Below are positions 50,047 through 58,493 of a DNA stretch of 64,000 bases, in pieces. The notes beneath the pieces were generated by a model. It saw only the letters and a program-made list of their open reading frames with translations. It did no database searches and had not been told where the DNA came from. Made by a program: the position numbers and the translations under genes. Each line of letters begins with the position of its first letter. Position 1 is the stretch's first letter. Location: contig NZ_JAHWFK010000041.1 of assembly GCF_019710575.1 (NCBI RefSeq), positions 170,155 to 234,154 on the forward strand, written 5' to 3'. This DNA comes from Paractinoplanes polyasparticus. GTDB taxonomy: Bacteria; Actinomycetota; Actinomycetes; Mycobacteriales; Micromonosporaceae.

Positions 50047-52809
50047 CTAATCGCCGTTGTTCTGTGGCGTCAGTGTCGGCTCTGTCGGCTGCTGTTCGGG
50101 TGTCCCGCCGCCGTCGTCCTCGCCGCCGCCGCCGTCGGTATTGCCGCCGTCGCCGTCGTTGTTGCCACCGCCGCCGGTGTTGTCGCCACCACCGTTGTTG
50201 TCGCCGCCGTTGTTGTTACCGCCGCCGTTGTTGTCGCCGTTCCCGTTCCCGCCACCGTTGTTGTTGTTCTGGTTGCAGTCGGGTCCGATGAAGCCGAGCA
50301 CGCAGTCGCCGTCGTTGTCCGACCGGTCCTGCGGCGGCGGCGGGGCGGCCTGGCCGTTGGCGAACGGGCTGTCCGGGTTACCGGTCTCGACGCGATCGGG
50401 GAAGTCCTCACGCTCGAGGTCCTTCGCCTTGATCACGGCGTCGAGGAACTTCTTCCAGATCTTCGACGGCGTGCCGGCGCCGAACATGTCCCGGCCGTTG
50501 GACTCCTTCAGCTCGACCTTGTTCTTGGCGCCGCCGACCCAGACCGTCGCGGCGAGCTGCGGCATGCCACCGACGAACCAGGTGTCACCGCTGCCCTCCT
50601 TGAACTCCCAGGTGCCGGACTTGGCGATGCCTTCCTGGCCGTTGCGCAGGTCGCGGTCGTCGACCTCGACGATCTCCTTCATCACGGACTGGAGGTTCGA
50701 CATCTGGTCGGGCTCGAAGACCTTGTTGCCGTCGATCTTCTCGCTGCCGACGATCGACTTCTCGCCGGTGTCGGGGTCGACCCGGGACACCGACCGGATG
50801 AAGTGGGCGTCGTGGTGGACGCCGCCACCGACGATCGTGGCGACACCCTCGGCGTGCTCGAGGGGCACGACGCGGTACTGGCCGAAGGCGACCTCGTTGT
50901 CGAAGTAGCCCTTCTTGGTCCAGGTCGCCTTGTCGGTCTTGTTGAGGTCGACCAGCTTGCCGTCGTCGGTGTACATGTGGCCGACACCGGCGTCGCGGGC
51001 GGCCGCGATCACCTTGTCACGGCCGATGCCGTCGGCGATCCAGTAGAACGGGAAGTTGTACGACTTGATCGTCGCCGTCTCGAGGTCACAGCGCTTGATC
51101 TGGCCCTTGCAGACCGTGCCCGGGTCGGCGCCGGCGTTGCTGATCTTCGTGCCGTTGGGGCGCAGCTTCGTGCCGTCCCAGCGCGTCTTGAAGGAGATGT
51201 CCTCCCGCAGCGCGGCCGCCAACGTGTAGATCTTGAACGTCGAGCCGGGCGACTGGCCACCGTCGATCTTGAGGGTGTCGCCGCGCATGTAGCCGCCGTA
51301 GTCGATGCCGGTCGGGTCGTCGCCGCCGTAGTAACCGAGCACCCGCCCGTTCTTCGGGTCGATGCCGATCACCGCCGCCTGGTACGTCGCCGGCTTGTCG
51401 TTCATCGGGGAGCTCTCGCTCTTGCGCGAGCCGGCCTCCTCGGCCGCCTTCTGCACCACCGGGTCGATCGTGGTGGTGACGGTCAGGCCGCCCTTGTCGA
51501 ACTCCTGCTGGCTGATGCCCATCTCGGCCAGCTCGGCGCGAACATGCCGCATGATCATGCCGACCGGCTTGCCGTCCGCGCTGCGGGCGGTGGAGCTCTT
51601 GGTGGCTTTCTTGACCGTCGGGTATTTGCGCTTGTTGTAGACGTCCTGGGAGATCCAGCCCATCTCGAGCATGTTGGCCATCGTGTACTCCCACCGGGCC
51701 TTGGCGTCGGTGGGGTTGACGTTCGGGTCGTATCCGCCGTGCGTGGCCGTGGGCTCCGGCTGCTTGATGATCGAGGCGAGAACCGCGGCCTCGTACGGCG
51801 TGATGGCGTTCTTCTGCCCGGCCGGAGTCGTCACCGACTTGCCGAAGTACCCCTGCGCCGCGGCCTGGATGCCGTACCGGCCGTTGCCCAGGTAGATGTA
51901 GTTCAAGTACATGCCCATGATCTGGTCTTTGTTGTACTTGCCCTCCAGCTTGCGGGCGATCACGGCTTCGCGGAGCTTCCGGTTGTAGCTGATGTCCTTG
52001 AGGTCGGCCGCGTGCCGCGCGTACTGCTGGGTGATCGTCGACGCGCCCTGCTGGTCGCCACCGGTGAAGTTGTTCCAGGCGGCGCGGACGATGCCCTTCA
52101 TGTCGATGCCGTGGTGCTTGTAGAAGTTCTTGTCCTCGGCGGCGGCGACCGCGTGCTCGACCACCTTGTTGATCTGAGCCTCGGGCACCACCGTGCGGTT
52201 CTGTTCGCCCAGCTTGGCCAGGACGGCGCCCTTGGTGTCGAGGATCACGTTCGACTGGTCCTCGCTGACCGGTTCGGGCAGGTCGACGTCGTCGAAGAAA
52301 TAGGTGCCGCCGACCACGCCCGCGCCGAGCAGGATGACCATGACGGCCGCCGCGGCGGTCAGGATGTTGGTGCGGCGGCGGCGCTTGGCCGCCTTTGACT
52401 TGTCCTTGCCGCCGCCCGACCGGCCGCCACCACCGATGCTGCCCTCGTCGTTCGGGCCGAAGGTCGACGGCCCGGGGCGTACGGCCGCCCGCGCGACCGA
52501 TCCCGTGCCGCGCACCGGGGCAGCGGCGCCGACCGAGGCGCGCGCACCGACCCGGGCCGAGCCGACCGGAGCACGGCCGGGTGTGGCGGAGCCCACAGCA
52601 GCACGACCGGCGGGAGCCGATCCCACCGAGGCGGACCCGACCGACGCCGAGCCGACGGAGGCGCGACCACCGGAGCCGCGGCGGTACGCGTCCGGCGCCG
52701 GCCGGGCCGACGCCGTATAGGAGGATTGGTCGTCGTCAGGCGCGGAGTTCGCGGACCCGGGCACCCGGGCCCGGGCACGCGAAGACTGCGGTTCGCCGTA
52801 CGAGTTCAT
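50047..52809 (-). CDS. ponA: Class A penicillin-binding protein PonA (bifunctional transglycosylase/transpeptidase)
   Basis: 920 residues from ATG at 52809, with GAGGTG nine bases upstream. Polymerises and cross-links peptidoglycan outside the membrane. The N-terminal cytoplasmic 140 residues carry SVGSA repeats and a basic stretch; one transmembrane helix follows (ILTAAAAVMVILLGAGVV). Transglycosylase domain with Glu225 in EDKNFYKHHGID; transpeptidase with Ser523 in SPGSTFK, SYN-type KSYNFPFYW and the KSGT box AKSGTWEFKEG. The last 80 residues are an Asn/Gly/Asp-rich external tail. First 4 bp follow a small coupled frame. Confidence 0.95.
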   Translation of the reverse strand: MNSYGEPQSSRARARVPGSANSAPDDDQSSYTASARPAPDAYRRGSGGRASVGSASVGSASVGSAPAGRAAVGSATPGRAPVGSARVGARASVGAAAPVRGTGSVARAAVRPGPSTFGPNDEGSIGGGGRSGGGKDKSKAAKRRRRTNILTAAAAVMVILLGAGVVGGTYFFDDVDLPEPVSEDQSNVILDTKGAVLAKLGEQNRTVVPEAQINKVVEHAVAAAEDKNFYKHHGIDMKGIVRAAWNNFTGGDQQGASTITQQYARHAADLKDISYNRKLREAVIARKLEGKYNKDQIMGMYLNYIYLGNGRYGIQAAAQGYFGKSVTTPAGQKNAITPYEAAVLASIIKQPEPTATHGGYDPNVNPTDAKARWEYTMANMLEMGWISQDVYNKRKYPTVKKATKSSTARSADGKPVGMIMRHVRAELAEMGISQQEFDKGGLTVTTTIDPVVQKAAEEAGSRKSESSPMNDKPATYQAAVIGIDPKNGRVLGYYGGDDPTGIDYGGYMRGDTLKIDGGQSPGSTFKIYTLAAALREDISFKTRWDGTKLRPNGTKISNAGADPGTVCKGQIKRCDLETATIKSYNFPFYWIADGIGRDKVIAAARDAGVGHMYTDDGKLVDLNKTDKATWTKKGYFDNEVAFGQYRVVPLEHAEGVATIVGGGVHHDAHFIRSVSRVDPDTGEKSIVGSEKIDGNKVFEPDQMSNLQSVMKEIVEVDDRDLRNGQEGIAKSGTWEFKEGSGDTWFVGGMPQLAATVWVGGAKNKVELKESNGRDMFGAGTPSKIWKKFLDAVIKAKDLEREDFPDRVETGNPDSPFANGQAAPPPPQDRSDNDGDCVLGFIGPDCNQNNNNGGGNGNGDNNGGGNNNGGDNNGGGDNTGGGGNNDGDGGNTDGGGGEDDGGGTPEQQPTEPTLTPQNNGD

Positions 52810-52813
52810 GCGG

Positions 52814-53002
52814 TCACACCTCGGTCGCGGTGACGTGTGCCGGGAGGACCCTGGAGGGGACCTCACCAGCGACGACGCGCGCGGACGATTCGGGCTGCAT
52901 ACCGGCAGCCGCCCTGACGGATGTCATGAATGACCGGCCGTGGCGCTGGATGCGCGAGCCGGTCGGGGTCGTGTCAACGGTAGCGAGATCGATCCGCGTC
53001 AT
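52814..53002 (-). CDS. Small coupled open frame between DUF5318 and ponA
   Basis: 62 residues (MTRIDLATVDTTPTGSRIQR ...). Its ATG overlaps the stop codon of the DUF5318 gene (ATGA, 52999-53002) and its stop lies four bases before the ponA ATG, with the ponA ribosome-binding sequence in its last codons. That spacing is what a real translationally coupled gene would show. The sequence has no recognised family and is basic with a few hydrophobic residues, so it could also be a fortuitous frame. Confidence 0.4.
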   Translation of the reverse strand: MTRIDLATVDTTPTGSRIQRHGRSFMTSVRAAAGMQPESSARVVAGEVPSRVLPAHVTATEV

Positions 53003-53469
53003 CGGCGGCCGTCCCAGCCGTGTGACGACAACCCGAGTTCGCGGTGGCGGCCCGCGGCGGACGAGGCGGCGACCGCATCGTCCCGATCGAGTTCGTCGGC
53101 GGTGAGCGCGTCCCGGCCGAGCAGGTACTGCTCTGTCAGGTGATTCCACGCGCACGATTGGCACACTTCCACGACGTACACCTGAAACTCACGCAGCGTC
53201 ATCGCCAGCGCAGGCAGCTCGGAGAGCTTGCGAGCCTGCCCGGCGGTCTGCTTGAGCTCGTCGCCGTAGATGTAGTGGACCAGGGTCAGATTGTCGCGGC
53301 GGCAGATCGGGCATCGCTCCTCGGTCGGCTCGCCATGGAATCGAGCTGCGCTTTTGAGGTATGGCGAGGCATCACACACCTCGAGCGTCCCCACCTTGCC
53401 GTTGTGCACGTCACGCAGCACTGCTCGCTTCTGTAGCGAGTAGTCGACGACCTGCCGCTGCGTTCGCAT
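52999..53469 (-). CDS. DUF5318 family protein
   Basis: 156 residues, counterpart of mycobacterial Rv0049, which also sits beside ponA1. Starts MRTQRQVVDYSLQKRAVLRD. Two CxxC pairs, CPICRRDN near residue 58 and CQSCAWNH near 110, suggest one bound zinc. LVHYIYGDELKQTAGQARKL and VVEVCQSCAWNHL are the conserved blocks. Function unknown; co-transcription with ponA is likely. Confidence 0.85.
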   Translation of the reverse strand: MRTQRQVVDYSLQKRAVLRDVHNGKVGTLEVCDASPYLKSAARFHGEPTEERCPICRRDNLTLVHYIYGDELKQTAGQARKLSELPALAMTLREFQVYVVEVCQSCAWNHLTEQYLLGRDALTADELDRDDAVAASSAAGRHRELGLSSHGWDGRR

Positions 53470-53582
53470 GGCGACGAGAGTACGCGGTCCAGCGTGAAGG
53501 GGCGACAGCCATCACTCAGCGTGGCGCGCAAGTAGCGCAGTCATGAACACCTTGCGCACCCGTGACAACGGATCTACGGTTG

Positions 53583-53605
53583 CGATGTATCGGGCCGATA
53601 CATCG
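53583..53605. promoter_or_regulatory. PadR-type operator (near-perfect palindrome)
   Basis: CGATGTATCGG-g-CCGATACATCG, 11-bp arms and a one-base centre, 24 bp before the padR start. It contains the ATGTATC/GATACAT core known for PadR-family operators, so autoregulation is very likely. Confidence 0.85.
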
Positions 53606-53628
53606 GGGCGAAGTGAAGGAGGTGGCCG

Positions 53629-54261
53629 ATGCTGGAACTGGCGATTCTCGGCCTCCTCCAGGAGACCCCGATGCACGGCTACGAGCTCCGGAAGGAGCTG
53701 TCCACCAAGATGGGCACCTTCCGCGCCGCGATCAGCTACGGCACCCTCTATCCGACGCTCAAGAGACTTCGGACGGCCGGCTGGATCACCGAATCCGAGT
53801 CCGACCCGTCGATGATCCCCCCGATGACCAGCAAGCGGGGTCGCGTTGTTTACAAGATCACCGCCGACGGCAAGGAGCGGTTCGCCGATCTGCTGGCCTC
53901 GGCCGGCCCGGAGACGTACGACGATGCCGGTTTCGGTGTCCATTTCGCGTTCTTCTCCCGGACCGACCGCGCCACCCGGCTGCGCATCCTCGAGGGACGC
54001 CGGCGGCGCATAGAGGAACGGCGGGAGGGCCTGCGCGACGTGCTGTCACGTGCCGCGGGCCGGCTCGACGCGTACACGCTGGAACTGCAGAGACACGGAC
54101 TCGACGCCGCCGAGCGCGAAGTCCGCTGGCTGGAGGAGCTCATCACGAATGAGCGTTCCGGCCGCGCCCCCGCCGGATCCATGGGAGAGATCGACCTCCC
54201 CGCGGAGCCGGCTGCGGACGCACCCCCCGAACCCCCGCGTCCGCATCAGGACCGGCCGTGA
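53629..54261 (+). CDS. PadR family transcriptional regulator
   Basis: 210 residues. The winged helix at residues 1-85 begins MLELAILGLLQETPMHGYEL and contains ISYGTLYPTLKRLRTAGWI, diagnostic for PadR. A longer helical C-terminal domain (residues about 100-175) puts it in the PadR-s1/Vir type. An acidic, proline-rich tail follows. Its stop is 20 bp before the ino1 start, and a palindromic operator precedes it. Mycobacteria keep a PadR gene (Rv0047c) next to ino1 as well, so it probably controls inositol synthesis. Confidence 0.93.
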   Translation: MLELAILGLLQETPMHGYELRKELSTKMGTFRAAISYGTLYPTLKRLRTAGWITESESDPSMIPPMTSKRGRVVYKITADGKERFADLLASAGPETYDDAGFGVHFAFFSRTDRATRLRILEGRRRRIEERREGLRDVLSRAAGRLDAYTLELQRHGLDAAEREVRWLEELITNERSGRAPAGSMGEIDLPAEPAADAPPEPPRPHQDRP

Positions 54262-54281
54262 TGAACAAGGAGGCAAACGCG

Positions 54282-55361
54282 ATGGGCTCCGTCCGCGTCG
54301 CCATCGTCGGTGTGGGTAACTGCGCCTCGTCCCTCGTACAGGGCGTGGAGTATTACAAGAACGCCGACCCCAACGACCGCGTCCCGGGTCTCATGCACGT
54401 GACCTTCGGCGACTACCACGTATCCGACGTGAAGTTCGTCGCGGCGTTCGATGTGGACGCCAAGAAGGTCGGCATGGACCTGAGCGAGGCGATCGTCGCC
54501 AGCGAGAACAACACGATCAAGTTGACCGACGTGCCGCCGACCGGCGTCACCGTCCAGCGTGGACCGACCTTCGACGGTCTGGGCACGTACTACCGCGAGA
54601 TCATCGAGGAGTCGTCGGTCGAGGCCGTCGACGTCGTGCAGGCACTGCGCGACGCCCAGGTCGACGTGGTCGTCTCCTACCTGCCGGTGGGCTCCGAGCA
54701 GGCCGACAAGTTCTACGCCCAGGCCGCGATCGACGCCGGCTGCGCCTTCGTCAACGCGCTGCCGGTCTTCATCGCCTCCGACCCGGCGTGGGCGCAGAAG
54801 TTCACCGACGCCGGCCTGCCGATCGTCGGCGACGACATCAAGAGCCAGGTCGGTGCGACGATCGTGCACCGCGCGCTGGCCAAGCTGTTCGAGGACCGCG
54901 GTGTCGAGCTGCTGCGCACGTACCAGCTCAACTTCGGCGGGAACATGGACTTCATGAACATGCTGGAGCGCAACCGCCTGGTCTCCAAGAAGATCTCGAA
55001 GACCCAGTCGGTGACCTCCCAGATCCCGCACGAGATGGTCAAGAGCGACGTGCACATCGGCCCGTCGGACCACGTGCCGTGGCTCGACGACCGCAAGTGG
55101 GCCTACATCCGGCTCGAGGGCCGCTCGTTCGGCGACACCCCGCTGATGGCCGAGCTCAAGCTCGAGGTGTGGGACTCGCCGAACTCGGCCGGTGTGATCA
55201 TCGACGCCGTCCGCGCCGCGAAGATCGCCAAGGACCGCGGCATCGGTGGCCCGATCCTGTCGGCCTCGTCGTACTTCATGAAGTCCCCGCCGGTGCAGTA
55301 CAACGACCACGACGCCAAGGAGAGCGTCGAGGCGTTCATCCGCGGTGACGTCGAAAGCTGA
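54282..55361 (+). CDS. ino1: Inositol-3-phosphate synthase
   Basis: 359 residues from ATG at 54282 with AAGGAGG ten bases upstream; the earlier ATG pair at 54258-54263 is rejected. NAD-dependent conversion of glucose 6-phosphate to inositol 3-phosphate, feeding phosphatidylinositol and mycothiol. The Rossmann motif AIVGVGNCASSL is at residue 6, and the catalytic region NFGGNMDFMNML, KKISKTQSVTSQIPHE and SDHVPWLDDRKWAYI is intact. Likely co-transcribed with padR and followed by a strong terminator. Confidence 0.97.
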   Translation: MGSVRVAIVGVGNCASSLVQGVEYYKNADPNDRVPGLMHVTFGDYHVSDVKFVAAFDVDAKKVGMDLSEAIVASENNTIKLTDVPPTGVTVQRGPTFDGLGTYYREIIEESSVEAVDVVQALRDAQVDVVVSYLPVGSEQADKFYAQAAIDAGCAFVNALPVFIASDPAWAQKFTDAGLPIVGDDIKSQVGATIVHRALAKLFEDRGVELLRTYQLNFGGNMDFMNMLERNRLVSKKISKTQSVTSQIPHEMVKSDVHIGPSDHVPWLDDRKWAYIRLEGRSFGDTPLMAELKLEVWDSPNSAGVIIDAVRAAKIAKDRGIGGPILSASSYFMKSPPVQYNDHDAKESVEAFIRGDVES

Positions 55362-55374
55362 ACCATCTAGTCGA

Positions 55375-55404
55375 AAAGGGCCGGGCCGGTTGGCCCGGCC
55401 CTTT
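55375..55404. terminator. Bidirectional terminator between ino1 and ogt
   Basis: A 13-bp perfect stem AAAGGGCCGGGCC / GGCCCGGCCCTTT with a GGTT loop. On either strand the hairpin ends in a T-run (CTTTCG and CTTTTCG), so it can stop both ino1 and the converging ogt. Confidence 0.88.
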
Positions 55405-55475
55405 CGCTATTACCAGGATCGGGCCTTTTCGCTATGACCAGGCTCGGGCTCTTTCGCTATGACCAGGCTCGCGCC
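55401..55475. repeat. Three tandem 25-bp repeats overlapping the 3' end of ogt
   Basis: Units 55401-55425, 55426-55450 and 55451-55475, consensus CTTTCGCTATGACCAGGCTC then GGGCC. They start in the terminator arm and the third copy supplies the last codons and the stop of the ogt gene. Units differ at 2-5 positions. Confidence 0.88.
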
Positions 55476-55912
55476 AGGGCGACCCGCGCCTCGAGCTCGA
55501 GCAGCTTGCGCTTGCGGTCGAGCCCGCCGCCGAAGCCGACCATCTTGCCGCCGGCGCCGACCACCCGATGACACGGCACGATCACCGGTATCGGATTGTG
55601 GTTGCAGGCCGTGCCCACCGCGCGGGCAGCGCCCGGGTCGCCCAGAGCAGTCGCGATCGCCCCGTACGTGACCATCTCGCCGTACGGAATCTTGGCGATC
55701 TGACCCCAGACGGCGCGCTCGAACTCGGACCCGCCGGGCATCTCGACCGGCACCGAGAAGTCGGTGAGCTCGCCGGCGAAATACGCCTCGAGCTGCGCGA
55801 CCGCTGGATGGGAGCCGCCCGGCCCGGGCCGCGCGGCGAAGCGCACCCCCACGACGGTGTCGCCGTCAACGGCGACGCCGAGCGGTCCGATGGGTGACTC
55901 GACGACGAACAT
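55457..55912 (-). CDS. ogt: Methylated-DNA-protein cysteine methyltransferase
   Basis: 151 residues from ATG at 55912 (MFVVESPIGPLGVAV); an upstream TTG frame is not convincing. Repairs O6-methylguanine by taking the methyl group onto its active cysteine in VIVPCHRVVG; helix-turn-helix arm IPYGEMVTYGAIATALG and NHNPIP are present. C-terminal residues after KLLELEARVALAR are variable and the last few (AWS) come from a 25-bp repeat unit. Single-domain, without the Ada regulatory half. Shares the terminator region with ino1. Confidence 0.93.
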   Translation of the reverse strand: MFVVESPIGPLGVAVDGDTVVGVRFAARPGPGGSHPAVAQLEAYFAGELTDFSVPVEMPGGSEFERAVWGQIAKIPYGEMVTYGAIATALGDPGAARAVGTACNHNPIPVIVPCHRVVGAGGKMVGFGGGLDRKRKLLELEARVALARAWS

Positions 55913-55946
55913 GCCCCCGATTCTGCCCCGGAGGTACGACAAGTCT

Positions 55947-57380
55947 CTAAGAAGAGAGGTGCCCGTTGTCGCGGGCCCACTTGAACAGCTCGGCCTCGGC
56001 CTCGTCCCGCGTCAGCGGCCCCCGGTCGAGGCGCAGCTCCTTGAGGAACCGCCAGGCCTGGCCCACGACCGGGCCGGGCGGCACGCCCAACAGTTCCATG
56101 ATCGCGTTGCCGTCGAGGTCGGGGCGGACGCGGGCGAGATCCTCCTCGGCCGCGAGCCGGGCGATCCGGTCCTCGAGCGCGTCGTAGTCGGCCGCCAGGT
56201 TGGCCGCCTTGCGCTTGTTGCGGGTCGTCACGTCCGAGCGGGTGAGCTTGTGCAGCCGAGTGAGCAGGGGACCGGCGTCGGTGACGTAGCGGCGCACGGC
56301 CGAGTCGGTCCACTCGCCCCGGCCGTACCCGTAGAACCGCAGATGCAGCCCGACCAGCTCGACCACGTCCGACGTGACGTCCTTGGGGTACTTCATGGCC
56401 TTCATGCGCTGGCGGGTCATGCGGGCGCCGACCACCTCGTGGTGGTGGAAGCTGACCCGGCCGTCGCGCCCGACCGCCTTGGTGGCCGGCTTGCCGACGT
56501 CGTGCATGAGCGCGGCCATCCGCAGCACGAAGTCGGGCCCCTCGTCGCCCTCGAGCCGGATCGCGTTCTGCACGACGATCAGCGTGTGCTCGTAGACGTC
56601 CTTGTGCTGGGCGTGCTCGTCGATCTCGAGCTTGAGCCCGGCCACCTCGGGGATGAAGTAGTCGCCGAGGCCGGTGTCGACCAGCAGGCGCAGCCCGGCG
56701 ATCGGGTCGGCGCCGATCATGAGCTTGGTGAACTCGTCCCGGATCCGTTCCGCGGTGATTCGTTGCAGATCGGGGGCCATGTCACGCATGGCCGAAATGA
56801 CCGCTTCATCCACAGTGAACTGCAGCTTGGACGCGAACCGGGCCGCCCGCAGCATCCGAAGTGGATCATCACCGAAGGACTGGGCGGGGGAGGCGGGGGT
56901 GCGGATCACCTTCGCGGCGAGATCTTCCAGTCCCCCGTACGGGTCGGTGAAGACGTGCCCGGGCAGAGACACCGCCATCGCGTTGATCGTGAAGTCACGC
57001 CGCTCGAGGTCGTCGAGCAGCGACGTGCCGTACTCGACCACCGGATTGCGGGTCACACCGTCGTACGCCTCGGCCCGGAAGGTCGTGATCTCGAGGCGCA
57101 GGCCGTTCTTCTGCAGGCCGATCGTGCCGAAATCACGACCCGTCTCCCAGATCGCGTCGGCCCAGCCCTGCACGACCTCGAGGGTCTGCTCGGGGCGGGC
57201 GTCGGTGCAGAAGTCGAGATCGTCGCCGAGCCGGCCGAGCAGCGCGTCGCGCACCGAACCGCCGACCAGGTGCAACTCATGGCCGGCGGCGCCGAACCGG
57301 CGCCCCAGCTCATCGGCGACGGGGGAGACCCGCAGCAACTCGGCGACCGCGTTTCGCTGGGCGGTGTTCAACACAGACAT
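55947..57380 (-). CDS. pcnA: CCA-adding tRNA nucleotidyltransferase / PcnA-HD family
   Basis: 477 residues. Head domain with HLVGGSVRDALLGR, DDLDFCTDARPE metal site and RRDFTINAMAVSL; then the neck helices (FGDDPLRMLRAARFASKL) and an HD domain (AALMHDVGKPATKAV, HHHEVVGARMTRQRMKAM). Family name PcnA/CCA; adds or repairs the tRNA 3' CCA. Corresponds to Rv3907c, in the same place beside murJ. Upstream is a 45-bp tandem repeat region. Start ATG at 57380 gives MSVLNTAQRNAVAELLR. Confidence 0.95.
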   Translation of the reverse strand: MSVLNTAQRNAVAELLRVSPVADELGRRFGAAGHELHLVGGSVRDALLGRLGDDLDFCTDARPEQTLEVVQGWADAIWETGRDFGTIGLQKNGLRLEITTFRAEAYDGVTRNPVVEYGTSLLDDLERRDFTINAMAVSLPGHVFTDPYGGLEDLAAKVIRTPASPAQSFGDDPLRMLRAARFASKLQFTVDEAVISAMRDMAPDLQRITAERIRDEFTKLMIGADPIAGLRLLVDTGLGDYFIPEVAGLKLEIDEHAQHKDVYEHTLIVVQNAIRLEGDEGPDFVLRMAALMHDVGKPATKAVGRDGRVSFHHHEVVGARMTRQRMKAMKYPKDVTSDVVELVGLHLRFYGYGRGEWTDSAVRRYVTDAGPLLTRLHKLTRSDVTTRNKRKAANLAADYDALEDRIARLAAEEDLARVRPDLDGNAIMELLGVPPGPVVGQAWRFLKELRLDRGPLTRDEAEAELFKWARDNGHLSS

Positions 57381-57397
57381 GGGACAACCAGGCTATA

Positions 57398-57532
57398 GGT
57401 CTTCAGTCGGGTTCAGGGCGGCGGGTGGGGCGGTTGGAGGGAGGTCTTCAGTCGGGTTCAGGGCGGCGGGTGGGGCGGTCGGAGGGAGGCCGTCAGTCCG
57501 CTTTCGGGCGGCGGGTAGGGCGGTCGGACCGC
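57398..57532. repeat. Three tandem 45-bp repeats in the pcnA/57573 divergent region
   Basis: Units 57398-57442, 57443-57487 and 57488-57532, each beginning GGTCTTCAGTCGGGTTCAGG and continuing GCGGCGGGTGGGGCGGT. The first two are nearly identical, the third diverged. They occupy most of the 192-bp gap between the two divergent starts, where promoters must lie. Confidence 0.88.
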
Positions 57533-57572
57533 GGCCGTGGCAGGGGACCACGCCAGCGGGCAGGATGGGCGG

Positions 57573-58445
57573 GTGCCAGTTCCTGAGGCGCTGCTCCGCC
57601 TGACCGAGAACCCAGATTTCTGGACCGGCGCGATCGGCGACAACCCGACCTCCGAGCTGCGTGTGACTTTCCCGGTCATCGGCGGCTACGCCCTCGTGCT
57701 CGACCTCGACCCGGCCACCGGCGAGCGCACGCTCGGTCTGCGCAGTCCCGCTCACAGCGAACCGGTCCAGCTTGGCTGGGCGCCGGCCGGGGGTCCCGTC
57801 CCGGCCGCCCTGCGCTGGTGGGAGCTCGACCTCTGCGCCCGGGTGATCGCCTGGGAGGATCCGACGCTGCCGCACCCCGGCCTGGTGGTCGCACTGCTGT
57901 CGCCGTTCGCGCCGGCCACCCCCGAGGACGACGAGCCCGCGGTGGCCGCGATGCGGGAGGCGGCGTACCGGTCGCTGCGCCGCGATGTGCCGCCGGCCGA
58001 GCCGTCGGGTCCCGAACAGGCGCCGCTGCCACTCTTCGCCGGCGACGACTGGTGGCCGGCCCCGGCCGTGCTGTCGCCGCAGGTGCTGGACGAGGCCGCG
58101 ATCGCTGAGCTCAGCCGTTCGCAGATCACCTTTCACGACGTACGCGGTGGGTCGCGCTTTCCGCGCGAGCTTCTGGCCGATCTCGTACGCCTGTCCGCCG
58201 CGCACCTCGAGGCGGTCTCCCGCGAGCAGTGGTACGCCGACACCCGCCCGATCGCCCGGCACATCCTGGAAAGCGGTGATCTTCGGCCTATTCCGGCCCT
58301 GCTCGGTGCGCTCACCGAGGCCGGCTGCGATCATCCGACCGTGCTCGACGCGCTGAGTGAGCCGCTGGTGCCCGCCGAGGCCTGCTGGATGGTCGAGACC
58401 CTGGCCGGGGCCGAACCGGGCACGCTCCTGCGGCACAGTCTGTGA
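57573..58445 (+). CDS. Conserved hypothetical protein upstream of murJ
   Basis: 290 residues from GTG at 57573 (VPVPEALLRLTENPDFW); an in-frame GTG at 57537 is possible. Soluble, Pro/Glu-rich, with conserved-looking strands GYALVLDLDPATGERTLGLR and ALRWWELDLCARVIAWEDP and a C-terminal helical part FPRELLADLVRLSAAHLEAV. It occupies the place of small unnamed genes between pcnA and mviN/murJ in other actinobacteria. I recognise no domain. Followed by murJ after 48 bp. Confidence 0.75.
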   Translation: MPVPEALLRLTENPDFWTGAIGDNPTSELRVTFPVIGGYALVLDLDPATGERTLGLRSPAHSEPVQLGWAPAGGPVPAALRWWELDLCARVIAWEDPTLPHPGLVVALLSPFAPATPEDDEPAVAAMREAAYRSLRRDVPPAEPSGPEQAPLPLFAGDDWWPAPAVLSPQVLDEAAIAELSRSQITFHDVRGGSRFPRELLADLVRLSAAHLEAVSREQWYADTRPIARHILESGDLRPIPALLGALTEAGCDHPTVLDALSEPLVPAEACWMVETLAGAEPGTLLRHSL

Positions 58446-58493
58446 CGGCACCTCTATGGTGGCTGGAGTTCCGCACGATGCTCGGGAGGTTCG

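Noticed and set aside
50120..50280. Asn/Gly/Asp-coding repeats as an independent short gene
   Set aside because: They are the C-terminal tail of PonA in frame and have no initiator of their own.
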